A stretch of DNA of 34,799 nucleotides. Source: JAHEJX01 sp041605955. Its GTDB lineage: Bacteria > Actinomycetota > Acidimicrobiia > Spongiisociales > UBA5794. The position numbers and the translations under genes are program-made. The notes under the pieces are model-generated. The model was not told where the DNA came from. It worked only from the letters and a program-made list of their open reading frames with translations, and did no database searches. The stretch lies in the NCBI GenBank assembly GCA_041605955.1, contig JBFIXI010000045.1, positions 1-34,799 of the forward strand, in the 5' to 3' direction. Below, in pieces: positions 6,683-14,667 of this stretch (its first letter is position 1; the number at the start of each line of letters is the position of its first letter).

Positions 6683-8020
6683 TCACGACGCCCGCTCCAG
6701 GAAGTACCCCCCTCGGATCGCCCTCTCCCAGGACGCGAACACGGCGGGGGCCACGCCCATCGGAAGGTCCGGTTCCGGCGCCGCGTATGAGTGAGTGCCG
6801 GCTTCGAACCGTGTGACGGTCACGACGGGTGCGGGCTCCATAGCGGCGAACCGCGGGAGTATCGCCTCTTCGTATACCTCTGGCGGATGGTCTGGGCTGT
6901 GAGCTGTAATGCCGAACATGACGTTTGGCACAGGTTTGACCGCCGGTCCGCTGAGCTCCCGGGTGTAGCCAAGGTACTCGGAGACGAGCTGAGCGCGACC
7001 AGCGGCATCCAGACCCAATCTTGCAGCCGTGTGCCGAGCCGCCTCTTCGAGGGCTTGTGTGATGTTCCACGTCACCAGGTACTCGCACTTGAACTGTGGT
7101 CGGGCGCGTTGTGACTCCCATTCGTCCATTACATCCTCAATCAGCCACGGTAGCCGGCGCAATGCGTCCGCTCCCTCTCGCCCTAGCGCTTCCGGGCCGG
7201 CGTAACGAGCAATGTCCCGCCAGGTGCGGATGTAGAGCTCGTCGAAGCGGTCGGTGCGCTCCGGTGATCCGGCCCATGCATGTTTCGCCTCGTTGATGTA
7301 GCCGAATGCCGAGTTCTCGATAGCAAGCACGCCGGCGATATTGGGCACTCGCTGGGACATCATGAACTGCAAGGGCCCGCCGGTTGAGTGGCCGTGGACG
7401 TAGATCGAGAACTCTTCGACCGGAAAATGGCGTTCCATGGCAGCCTTGCAAGCCTCAACCATGGCCGGTGGGCTGGCGGCGAGCCTGTCGATGAACGGTG
7501 TATCGGGACGGGCTCGGGCCACTGTGCGCCGTCCGTAGCGCCGCCGCATCGACTCGTCGACAATCACGTCGTATTGGTCGGGAGTGATCTGTTCTCCGCG
7601 CAGCCAGATCGGCGTCCGCACGGAACCGTCAGCGTGGACCGTGTCATCAGGCCAATCGCGGTCGGGTCCATCGAAGTAGAAGCGCCCGGGAAAGGTTCCC
7701 GACACAACTCGATAGCCAAACTTGCGAGCGAGAATCTCGGCACGGGACTGCATCGTCTTGAAGTCACCGGCACCGCCGTGCAGCAGGAAGATTCCCACCT
7801 TCTTGTCGTCAGCTCCAACCGCAATGGTGGATACGTCAGCGGGCTCGGAGACGACGGCGCCGATGTCCCACTCCAGCCCTGCGGCAGTAACCGTGAATAT
7901 ATCTTCCCGGTGCTTGATCGGTCGGTCGGGGCGACCGAGGACGTCGCGCGATGACGCGACGATCTCGGATCGTGTGACAGCGTGAAACGTGTCGACCGTT
8001 GTGTGGGAGCGGAGGGCCAC
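6683..8020 (-). CDS. Large alpha/beta hydrolase, copy 1 of a paralogous pair
   Basis: 445 residues, GTG start with GGAG six bases upstream. The core is alpha/beta hydrolase: VGIFLLHGGAGDF (oxyanion strand, about 76-88), FSIYVHGHSTGG with nucleophile Ser212, and a late FEAGTHSYAAPEPDLPMGVAP segment with His410 as likely catalytic base. It is longer than usual esterases, with an extra N-terminal stretch and a large insert after the nucleophile that may form a cap. No signal peptide, so cytoplasmic. It closely resembles the product of 20314-21675 along its whole length, sharing YPGR/FPGR-xYxGPDR, DGxVRTPIWL and RELSGPxVKPVP. Third gene of the trio starting at 10376. Substrate unknown; an ester, amide or ring C-C bond is possible. 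Confidence 0.75.
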   Translation of the reverse strand: MALRSHTTVDTFHAVTRSEIVASSRDVLGRPDRPIKHREDIFTVTAAGLEWDIGAVVSEPADVSTIAVGADDKKVGIFLLHGGAGDFKTMQSRAEILARKFGYRVVSGTFPGRFYFDGPDRDWPDDTVHADGSVRTPIWLRGEQITPDQYDVIVDESMRRRYGRRTVARARPDTPFIDRLAASPPAMVEACKAAMERHFPVEEFSIYVHGHSTGGPLQFMMSQRVPNIAGVLAIENSAFGYINEAKHAWAGSPERTDRFDELYIRTWRDIARYAGPEALGREGADALRRLPWLIEDVMDEWESQRARPQFKCEYLVTWNITQALEEAARHTAARLGLDAAGRAQLVSEYLGYTRELSGPAVKPVPNVMFGITAHSPDHPPEVYEEAILPRFAAMEPAPVVTVTRFEAGTHSYAAPEPDLPMGVAPAVFASWERAIRGGYFLERAS

Positions 8021-8034
8021 TCGCTACTCCGAAC

Positions 8035-9015
8035 CTACTTCAGTGCGGGGATCACTTTGTTGCCCAGAAGCTCGATCGATTCATGCCAGCGGTCGAAGCT
8101 CAGCCGGAGGTCGAACACCAGGTGCTCAACGCCAACCTTTTCGAACTTCGCCGTTTGCTCGACTACCTGGTCCGGTGTCCCGGCAATGAGTGAGCCCTCT
8201 ATGTCCGCAGCGGTTTCGAACTTGCCGGACTCGGGCTTGACCCACCACTTGCCGCGCTCGTTGGCCCACTTGAGCAGACCCTCGACGCTCGTGCCGGCCC
8301 ACGCCTCTTCTTCTGTCTGGGCAATCGTGGTTGGAGGAACAACGCCAACAGTGGGCATGGGCCTCCCGTTCTCAGCGACGAGATTGCGCATCTGGGCGAC
8401 CCGCTTCTCGATCGTCTTGAGCGTTATCCGGCCCGGAATCCACCCATCCGCGTACTCCGCCGCGCGGCGCGCCGAAGCCGGTGTCGCCCCGCCGTACCAG
8501 AATGGGATCTTTCCCGATGGCTTTGGGTACACGCTCACATTTTCGAACTGGTAATGCGGCCCGTCGTAGGCAACGGCGTCGTTGTTGAAGACGAGTTCCG
8601 ATATGCGGGCGTTTTCCTCGACGAGCTCCGGGCGGAAGATGCCGCCCATACCGACGGCCTCGAATTCATGGTCGAAGGTGCCGGCGCCCCATCCGGCGAT
8701 GATGCGGTCGCCGAACATGCGGCTCATCGAGGCGAGCGTGAATGCAGTGACGATCGGATGGCGATAGGGAATCAGGGTTGCGGTGCCGAGAATCAGACGG
8801 TCGGTGACCGCTCCCACGGCACTCAGCACGGTGAGCGGCTCGAGGAAATCCCTATCAGATGCCTCGAACTCGCCGTGCGGCTCAAAGAGCAGATGGTCGC
8901 GAACCCACACAGAATCGAACCCCAGCTTCTCGGCGAGCTCCGATCCGCGGAGCAAGAAATCGAGGTCGGTATGGGCCCCGAAGTGAGGGAGCAACAGGCC
9001 GAATTTCATTGTCAT
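8035..9015 (-). CDS. Luciferase-like (LLM class) flavin/F420-dependent oxidoreductase
   Basis: 326 residues, TIM-barrel luciferase-like fold. The start MTMKFGLLLPHFG, the VWVRDHLLF strand, the LGTATLIPYRHPIVTAFTLASM segment and the GWGAGTFDHEFEAVG loop are typical of the group, as is the C-terminal AGTPDQVVEQTAKFEKVGVEHLVFDL strand. The ATG overlaps the stop of the amidohydrolase gene upstream (ATGA), so the two are translationally coupled. Such proteins use FMNH2 or F420H2 for monooxygenation or hydride transfer; the sequence alone does not say which. In context it probably acts on the same compound as the flanking hydrolases. Confidence 0.85.
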   Translation of the reverse strand: MTMKFGLLLPHFGAHTDLDFLLRGSELAEKLGFDSVWVRDHLLFEPHGEFEASDRDFLEPLTVLSAVGAVTDRLILGTATLIPYRHPIVTAFTLASMSRMFGDRIIAGWGAGTFDHEFEAVGMGGIFRPELVEENARISELVFNNDAVAYDGPHYQFENVSVYPKPSGKIPFWYGGATPASARRAAEYADGWIPGRITLKTIEKRVAQMRNLVAENGRPMPTVGVVPPTTIAQTEEEAWAGTSVEGLLKWANERGKWWVKPESGKFETAADIEGSLIAGTPDQVVEQTAKFEKVGVEHLVFDLRLSFDRWHESIELLGNKVIPALK

Positions 9016-10376
9016 GTCAGCTTTACCTGCTTTCCGTGTCCCGGAGTGCCGACGACGGCGCCGTCGGCGAAAACGTCCGTCCCGCGCACCATGGTCCGCT
9101 CAACGCTGCCGGTCAGCGATCGCCCGTGATAGGGCGTCCAGCCGATCTTCGACAGCACGGCGTCGTTGGTGATGGTCCACGTCTTGTTCAGATCGACGAG
9201 CACGATGTCGGCGTCCGCGCCGGGGGCGAGAGTTCCCTTGTTGGCGAGGTCGAACACGCGAGCCGGAGCCGCGCTGGTGAGGTCCACGACCCGATCGAGC
9301 GTGAGCCGGCCGCGATGGATGGCGTCCAACATCAGTGGTAGCTGATCCTGAATCCCCGGGGTGCCGGTGTGGGCTGCCCACGCATCTGTCCAGCCGAGTT
9401 CTTTTTCCTCCCTGGTGTGTGGCGCGTGATCTGATGCGAGCATGTCGATGCTTCCGTCGGCCAGCGCTTCCCAGACGGCTTGCTGGTGGTGCGGCGGGAC
9501 CCAATACGAAAGGACGTACGAGCCCTGATCCTTGATGTCCTCTTCAGTGCCGAGAAATATCGTCCAGTGATTGGTCTCGGAGCTGACGTCGACGCCGCGG
9601 TCCTGAGCCCGGCCGATCATCTCGATTTGTCTCGCAGTCTGCGTGTGGACGATGTGCAGCTTGCATCCGGTCGCCTCGGCGAGGCGCAACAAGGTGGCCG
9701 TTGCGGTGTCCCAGATCAGCCCGTTTTCGGCGGCGAGGGTCTTCCCGTAGGCCCATGGCGAACGGTCACCTGCCGCCCAGTAGCTCTGCTCGACGACATC
9801 CATGATGGATTGGTCATGTGGGTGCACCATGAGCCGCTTACCTGTCTTGGCCACCTCTTTCATGGCCCGATAGAGCTCGCCATGGTCGTGAACGCCGATT
9901 GCTGCGGGATGGGGATAGGTGCGGCCTGTATCCACCACCATGTAGATCTTGTAGGCGGCGATGCCGCGTTCCGACATTGGCGCGATCTCGTCGATGACCT
10001 TGGCCGCCGGGTTGTGGTTGTAGTCGACGAGGCTCTTGGCGTCATACATTGCAAGGACCGAGTCGAGATCTGCTGTCGTCATCGTCGGTGGATCCAGGTT
10101 GGGCATGCCGAAGATCGAGGTGTAGCCACCGGCCGCAGCAGCCCGCGTGCACGTGACCAGGTCTTCCTTGTGGGTGTAGCCTGGCTCGCGGGTGTGGACG
10201 TGGACATCGATCCCGCCCGGAATAGCGACAAGACCGGCGGCGTCTATCACTTCCGCGTCGTCCGGACCCGTGCCGGGCGTGACGAGCGCCGTGATTGTTT
10301 CACCATCGATGACAATGTCGAGAGTGCGTCGTGCTCCCTCGACGAAGACGTCCCCGTTTGCGATGACTCTCGTCAT
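9012..10376 (-). CDS. Cyclic amidohydrolase (dihydroorotase/hydantoinase/allantoinase type)
   Basis: 454 residues from the ATG at 10376, with GGAG four bases upstream; an upstream extension of the frame crosses the promoter region and is not used. The binuclear metal ligands are all visible: H59 and H61 in DVHVHTREPG, the carboxylated-Lys candidate K143 in AYKIYM, H185 in MVHPHD, H244 in HIVHTQT and D316 in ASDHAPH. The C-terminal part returns to the beta-sandwich (GTLAPGADADIVLVDL). The family opens cyclic amide or ureide rings. There are no pyrimidine-synthesis genes nearby, and the neighbours are catabolic, so a ring-opening catabolic role is more likely than pyr biosynthesis. First gene of a minus-strand trio divergent from the ABC operon. 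Confidence 0.85.
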   Translation of the reverse strand: MTRVIANGDVFVEGARRTLDIVIDGETITALVTPGTGPDDAEVIDAAGLVAIPGGIDVHVHTREPGYTHKEDLVTCTRAAAAGGYTSIFGMPNLDPPTMTTADLDSVLAMYDAKSLVDYNHNPAAKVIDEIAPMSERGIAAYKIYMVVDTGRTYPHPAAIGVHDHGELYRAMKEVAKTGKRLMVHPHDQSIMDVVEQSYWAAGDRSPWAYGKTLAAENGLIWDTATATLLRLAEATGCKLHIVHTQTARQIEMIGRAQDRGVDVSSETNHWTIFLGTEEDIKDQGSYVLSYWVPPHHQQAVWEALADGSIDMLASDHAPHTREEKELGWTDAWAAHTGTPGIQDQLPLMLDAIHRGRLTLDRVVDLTSAAPARVFDLANKGTLAPGADADIVLVDLNKTWTITNDAVLSKIGWTPYHGRSLTGSVERTMVRGTDVFADGAVVGTPGHGKQVKLT

Positions 10377-10455
10377 GTGACTCCGTTGGGCGGAATGATC
10401 ACACTGCGTCCTTTGCCAGGCAGCGGCCCAGAACCAAGTGCGAACCGTTGGCATA

Positions 10456-10472
10456 TCGTATACAGTCTGTGC
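10456..10472. promoter_or_regulatory. Weak copy of the 17-bp GntR-type operator (site E)
   Basis: TCGTATACAGTCTGTGC resembles the sites near 29275, 33365, 33460 and 34219, keeping GTATAC-N-GT-N-TG but with a degenerate right half. It lies in the 188-bp gap between the divergent amidohydrolase and receptor genes, 80 and 93 bp from their starts, where it could control both. Confidence 0.45.
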
Positions 10473-10564
10473 TTACGAGGCGACTTGCCAGCGAGGAGCT
10501 TCGAAATCTGGATACTCGCGATGCGGATGTCGGGATTCGGCTCAAGGAGGAGGGCTCAACGAAG

Positions 10565-11668
10565 ATGAGGAAGAGACACAGACGGGGGCTGAAAACCGTC
10601 GGTGTCGCTCTGGTTGCATTTGCTCTGTTGGCGAGTGCCTGTGGCGACGACAGTTCAGACACGACGGCAGCGACGACGGCCGCACCTGGGACGACGGCAG
10701 CGCCCGGCACAGACGCTCCGGCGACAGGCCTCGACGCGGTCTGTGCTGCCGGCGCCGAAGAGGGCCGCTTCGCCTACTGGGCGACCATCGAAGTTGACAA
10801 CTTCGCTCGGATCATCGAACCGTTCGAGGCGCGCTATCCAGGCATCGAGATCGACTTCCTGTCGATCCGTGAGGAGGACGGCGCGGCCCAGATCCTCACC
10901 GAGGTAGCGGCTGGCGCAAAACCCACCCCCGATATGGTGTACGGATCGCAGGACGGGCTGAGCCCGATCATTACCCGCGGCTTGATCGACACCGAGTTCG
11001 ACTGGTCACAGGCGGGGATCCCTGAAGATCTCATGCTCCAACCCGAGAACATGGTGCGGATCTTCCTGGTCGCATTCGGCCTGGCTTACAACACGAACCT
11101 CGGCTCGCCTGAAGACCTGCCCCAGACATGGGAAGAGCTGGTCGATAGCAAGTGGGCCGGCAACGTCGTTACCGACCCGAGGGGCAACCCATTCCATCTG
11201 CTCCTGATCGAGTGGACTGAGGAAGAGGTGCTGGACTACGTGACCCGGTTCGCGGCCGAGTCGCAGCCGATACTGATAAGGGGCGGCACCGCCGGGATGA
11301 CCGAAGTGCTCTCCGGTGGCGCCTTGATGACGACCAGCGGCCGCGCCGACTCGCGCTCCGAGCTTCAGGCAGACGGAGCGCCGATCGAGATGCACTATCT
11401 CGACATCGTTCCCATTCGGGTGCTCTACAACGGGCTTATCAAGGATGCGGACAACCCGAACGCTGCAGCGTGCTTCGCTGGATGGCTGGCCACGGACGAG
11501 GGCAAGGCCTCCTTCGAGTCTGTCGAGTACAAGTCCAACGAGTTCCCGCCGGCTGGCGTACCGGAAGACTCGATTCTCTCCAGGGTCACGTCGCCCGAAC
11601 AGGCTCAGGCGATCAACGATATCCAGCAGAGAATCCAAGAGATCATTGCCCCCGACTTCGAGGGCTAG
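10565..11668 (+). CDS. ABC importer substrate-binding lipoprotein (family 1, iron/polyamine-receptor type)
   Basis: 367 residues from the ATG at 10565, preceded by an AAGGAGGAGG box. A lipoprotein signal MRKRHRRGLKTVGVALVAFALLASAC ends at Cys26, then a low-complexity Thr/Ala linker (TTAATTAAPGTTAAPGT), then the receptor: YWATIEVDNFARIIEPFEARYPGIEI, GLAYNTNL, DLPQTWEELVDSKWAGNV. This is the pattern of FbpA/AfuA/PotD-like receptors. It is anchored outside the membrane and delivers ligand to the permease encoded downstream. The catabolic setting suggests an organic solute rather than iron, but this is inference. A strong hairpin follows the stop, separating it from the ATPase gene. Confidence 0.88.
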   Translation: MRKRHRRGLKTVGVALVAFALLASACGDDSSDTTAATTAAPGTTAAPGTDAPATGLDAVCAAGAEEGRFAYWATIEVDNFARIIEPFEARYPGIEIDFLSIREEDGAAQILTEVAAGAKPTPDMVYGSQDGLSPIITRGLIDTEFDWSQAGIPEDLMLQPENMVRIFLVAFGLAYNTNLGSPEDLPQTWEELVDSKWAGNVVTDPRGNPFHLLLIEWTEEEVLDYVTRFAAESQPILIRGGTAGMTEVLSGGALMTTSGRADSRSELQADGAPIEMHYLDIVPIRVLYNGLIKDADNPNAAACFAGWLATDEGKASFESVEYKSNEFPPAGVPEDSILSRVTSPEQAQAINDIQQRIQEIIAPDFEG

Positions 11669-11688
11669 GGAGGAAGCGGACCACGAAT

Positions 11689-11724
11689 ATCGGGGGGCAG
11701 GTGCCCGAGCACCTGCCCCCCGAT
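11689..11724 (+). terminator. Intercistronic hairpin, 15-bp perfect stem
   Basis: The arms 11689-11703 and 11710-11724 are perfect inverted copies (left arm ATCGGGGGGCAGGTG) around the loop CCCGAG, followed by GTTTCT. It lies between the receptor and ATPase genes of one operon. It is probably a partial terminator or an mRNA 3'-end protector that lets the receptor be made in excess over the membrane parts, as known for maltose-type operons. Confidence 0.75.
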
Positions 11725-11746
11725 GTTTCTAAGGTTCATCGACGAC

Positions 11747-12883
11747 ATGATCAGCGTGGCCAATCTCGTCAAGGAATTCCGGGTCGCCGAGGGGATCAAG
11801 GTCGCCGTAGACGATATCTCTTTCCAGCTGAAGGACGGAGAGTTCTTTACGCTCCTTGGTCCTTCCGGCTGCGGGAAGACGACGACTCTGCGCTCAATCG
11901 CCGGATTGGAGAAGCCTACCTCGGGTGTGATCTCGATCGAGGGCCGCAAGGTATTCGATAACAAAGTCCTGGTGCCGGCCGCCGAGCGGCAGCTCGGCAT
12001 GGTGTTCCAGAGCTACGCCGTCTGGCCGCACATGTCAGTGTTCGACAACGTTGCGTTTCCTTTGCAGGTCTCCGACAATAAGCCGAGCAAAGCTGAGATC
12101 AGAAGCCGAGTCGAAGAAGCGCTCGAGCTCGTCGACCTCGGCGGGTTGGGCGAGAGAGCGGCGACGAAGCTCTCGGGAGGCCAGCAACAGAGGTTGTCGC
12201 TGGCGCGGGCCCTTGTGCGACGGCCGAAGATGCTGCTGCTCGACGAGCCGCTGTCGAACCTCGATGCGAAGCTGCGAGAGAGGATGCGTTCGGAGCTGCG
12301 GGTCATCCAGCAGCAGATCGGCATCACCACCCTGTTCGTGACACACGACCAGATCGAGGCGTTGTCGATGTCGGACCGAGTGGCAGTCATGAACGCGGGC
12401 AAGATCGAGCAAGTCGGCTCTCCGCGCGACGTCTATCACGACCCTGCCTCCGCCTTCGTGGCCGACTTCATCGGCGGTGCGAACATGTTCGAGGGTACGG
12501 TCGAGGCGGTTGAGCCCGACGGTTCGGCGACGGTGAAGACCGACATCGGCCGGATCCATGGCCGCGGCCTGCATGGCCTCGAGCTCGGCCATGCCGCGGT
12601 GGCCTCCATTCACCTCGAGGACGTGGAGCTGGTGAAGGATCCGTCGGCAGCTACTGATCGGGCCAACGTGCTGGCAGGCAGGGTTGGCCTCGGCCTGTTC
12701 AACGGGCCATCGGTTCTTTATCGCGTTCACGTCGGGGAGCGCGTCGTCGAAGCGCATCTAGGCGGGCATGACCTGTTCGCCAACGATGAGGATGTCAGCG
12801 TTGTCTTCCCCAAGCGCCATGTTCGGATTCTCTCCCGCGAATCGAAGGCATGGACCTTCGAGGACGATCCCGATATGCAATGA
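11747..12883 (+). CDS. ABC importer ATPase (PotA/FbpC type)
   Basis: 378 residues from ATG 11747; an in-frame ATG at 11723 lies inside the hairpin and its extra residues (MFLRFIDD) do not fit the family. Walker A GPSGCGKTT (38-46), Q-loop Q88, signature LSGGQQQR (142-149), Walker B MLLLDEP (about 162-168), D-loop SNLD and switch His200 are intact. After residue 240 a TOBE-like regulatory domain follows (FIGGANMFEGTVEAVEPDGSATVKT). It powers the permease encoded next, whose ATG overlaps this stop (ATGA). The AVWPHMSVFDNVAFPL segment is typical of the iron/spermidine/thiamine subfamily. Confidence 0.93.
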   Translation: MISVANLVKEFRVAEGIKVAVDDISFQLKDGEFFTLLGPSGCGKTTTLRSIAGLEKPTSGVISIEGRKVFDNKVLVPAAERQLGMVFQSYAVWPHMSVFDNVAFPLQVSDNKPSKAEIRSRVEEALELVDLGGLGERAATKLSGGQQQRLSLARALVRRPKMLLLDEPLSNLDAKLRERMRSELRVIQQQIGITTLFVTHDQIEALSMSDRVAVMNAGKIEQVGSPRDVYHDPASAFVADFIGGANMFEGTVEAVEPDGSATVKTDIGRIHGRGLHGLELGHAAVASIHLEDVELVKDPSAATDRANVLAGRVGLGLFNGPSVLYRVHVGERVVEAHLGGHDLFANDEDVSVVFPKRHVRILSRESKAWTFEDDPDMQ

Positions 12884-14661
12884 CGGCAGTTGAGACTCCG
12901 CCGGTCGAGGTCGAACCGCAACCCAAGGAAAGGCGGCGGTTCCGCATCACGGGGCGGGGTCTCTACATCGGTGGCACCGTCGCTCTCTTGCTGTATCTGG
13001 TTGCAGGACCTGTCGGCATTCTCATCTTCAGCAGCTTCAAGCGCACCGAGGGGGCGCTGCCGTTCGAGGCCATTGCGCCTTACTCATTGGAGAACTACCG
13101 CGACGTCTTTCTTTCGTCGTCCACATACGACGTCGTGTGGAACACGGCGATCTATGCGGCGGGAGCACTCTTCCTGAGTTTCACGATCGCCATCGCACTC
13201 GCCTGGTTGGTGGAGCGGACCGATATCCCCCTACGCAACACCATCTACACGTTGGTGATTGCCGCGCTCGGCATCCCTGCGGTCATTGCCGGGATCTCCT
13301 GGGGCTTGCTGGGCAACCCTCGTATCGGTGTCGTCAACGTGTTCCTCCGCTTCATCTTCGGGGCCGATGCGCCAGGCGCCGAGGGGCCGTTCAACGTCTT
13401 CTCGTTCTGGGGGATGATCTTCGTTCAGGCAATCACGATGGTGCCGGTCACGTTCCTTCTCATCACCGGAGCGTTCCGCGCCATGGACGCTTCGCTCGAA
13501 GAGGCAGCAGTGGTGTCCGGCGCCAGCTTCCGGCAGACGGTTCGCAAGGTGTCGTTACCTGTCCTGGCCCCCGCACTGTTGTCTGCCTTGATCTATCAGC
13601 TGGTGACGGTCGTCGAATCGTTCGATATCCCGCTTGTGATCGGGCTGCGGTCGGGAATATCGGTGCTGAGTACGCGGGTCTTCATCGAGGCGGTGCCGAT
13701 CGGCGGCTTGCCCAATTACGGCATAGCCAGCACGTTCAGCATCTTGATGTTGGTGGTCGCGCTCGGCCCGCTGCTCTATTACAACCGGATCATCGCCAGG
13801 GCCGATCGGTTCGGTACGGTCACAGGGAAAGACTTCAGGCAGAAACGCTACGAGCTTGGTCGCGCCAAGCCGTTCGCGCTGCTCGGGGTCTTCCTCTACG
13901 TCCTCGTGGCGCTCATCCTCCCGCTCCTGATCCTGGTGTGGACGAGCCTGATCCCGTTCTACGAAGTGCCAAGCATGGCGGCCCTGGAGCGGGTGAGTCT
14001 CGACGCCTTCCGCAATCTGAACGACAGCGCCTTTTTCACAGACGCGCTGCGTAACACGATCGTGGTCGGGCTTGCAGTCGCCGTCGCCGCAATGTTGATC
14101 GGCGTCCTCACCGCGTGGATCGTGGTCCGCACCCGTACCAAGTGGGCCCGCGCCATCGACGTCCTCGCCTACATCCCCCACGCGATGCCGGGCGTCATCA
14201 TCGGCACCAGCGTGCTGCTGATCTACTTGCGGCTGCGGGAGTGGATACCCGTCCACGGCTCGGTCTGGATCATCGTCATCGCACTGAGCACTCAGTACAC
14301 GAGCCTGTCGACACGTCTGATGAACGGCGCTATATCCCAGATACAGGTGCAGCTCGAGGAAGCGGCTGAGGTGAGCGGCGCCAACCAGACCCAGATCTTC
14401 CGTAAGGTGCTTCTTCCGTTGATCATGCCACCGTTCATCAACGGCGCTCTGCTGATATTCCTGCTTTCGATCCGCAACTTGACCCTTGCCCTGATCCTGC
14501 AATCGCCCAAATCAATCCTGCTCTCGGTGTTGATCTTCTTCCGCTGGGATGCCGGCCAGACCGAGGACACCGCGGCGATCGGCATCGTCATGCTCGCGAT
14601 CACGCTCGCGATGAGCATCGCCCTGCGCCGGGCGAGCGCCATCGGTGACGCGACGCGCTGA
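12880..14661 (+). CDS. ABC importer permease with two fused inner-membrane domains
   Basis: 593 residues with about twelve membrane segments. Two BPD-transporter domains lie in tandem, each with an EAA coupling loop: EEAAVVSGASFRQTVRKVSLPVLAPAL in the first half and EEAAEVSGANQTQIFRKVLLPLIMPPF in the second. This double layout is that of FbpB/ThiP-like permeases. The start ATG overlaps the ATPase stop; the N-terminal 30 residues are polar and cytoplasmic (TAVETPPVEVEPQPKERRR). It forms the channel for the receptor-ATPase system of this operon. Confidence 0.92.
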   Translation: MTAVETPPVEVEPQPKERRRFRITGRGLYIGGTVALLLYLVAGPVGILIFSSFKRTEGALPFEAIAPYSLENYRDVFLSSSTYDVVWNTAIYAAGALFLSFTIAIALAWLVERTDIPLRNTIYTLVIAALGIPAVIAGISWGLLGNPRIGVVNVFLRFIFGADAPGAEGPFNVFSFWGMIFVQAITMVPVTFLLITGAFRAMDASLEEAAVVSGASFRQTVRKVSLPVLAPALLSALIYQLVTVVESFDIPLVIGLRSGISVLSTRVFIEAVPIGGLPNYGIASTFSILMLVVALGPLLYYNRIIARADRFGTVTGKDFRQKRYELGRAKPFALLGVFLYVLVALILPLLILVWTSLIPFYEVPSMAALERVSLDAFRNLNDSAFFTDALRNTIVVGLAVAVAAMLIGVLTAWIVVRTRTKWARAIDVLAYIPHAMPGVIIGTSVLLIYLRLREWIPVHGSVWIIVIALSTQYTSLSTRLMNGAISQIQVQLEEAAEVSGANQTQIFRKVLLPLIMPPFINGALLIFLLSIRNLTLALILQSPKSILLSVLIFFRWDAGQTEDTAAIGIVMLAITLAMSIALRRASAIGDATR

Positions 14662-14667
14662 GCTGGC

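Noticed and set aside
13137..14502. Long ORFs on both strands (13137-14054 plus, 13555-14502 minus)
   Set aside because: They are shadow frames of the ABC permease, rich in His, Arg, Gln and Asp, typical of high-GC antisense reading.
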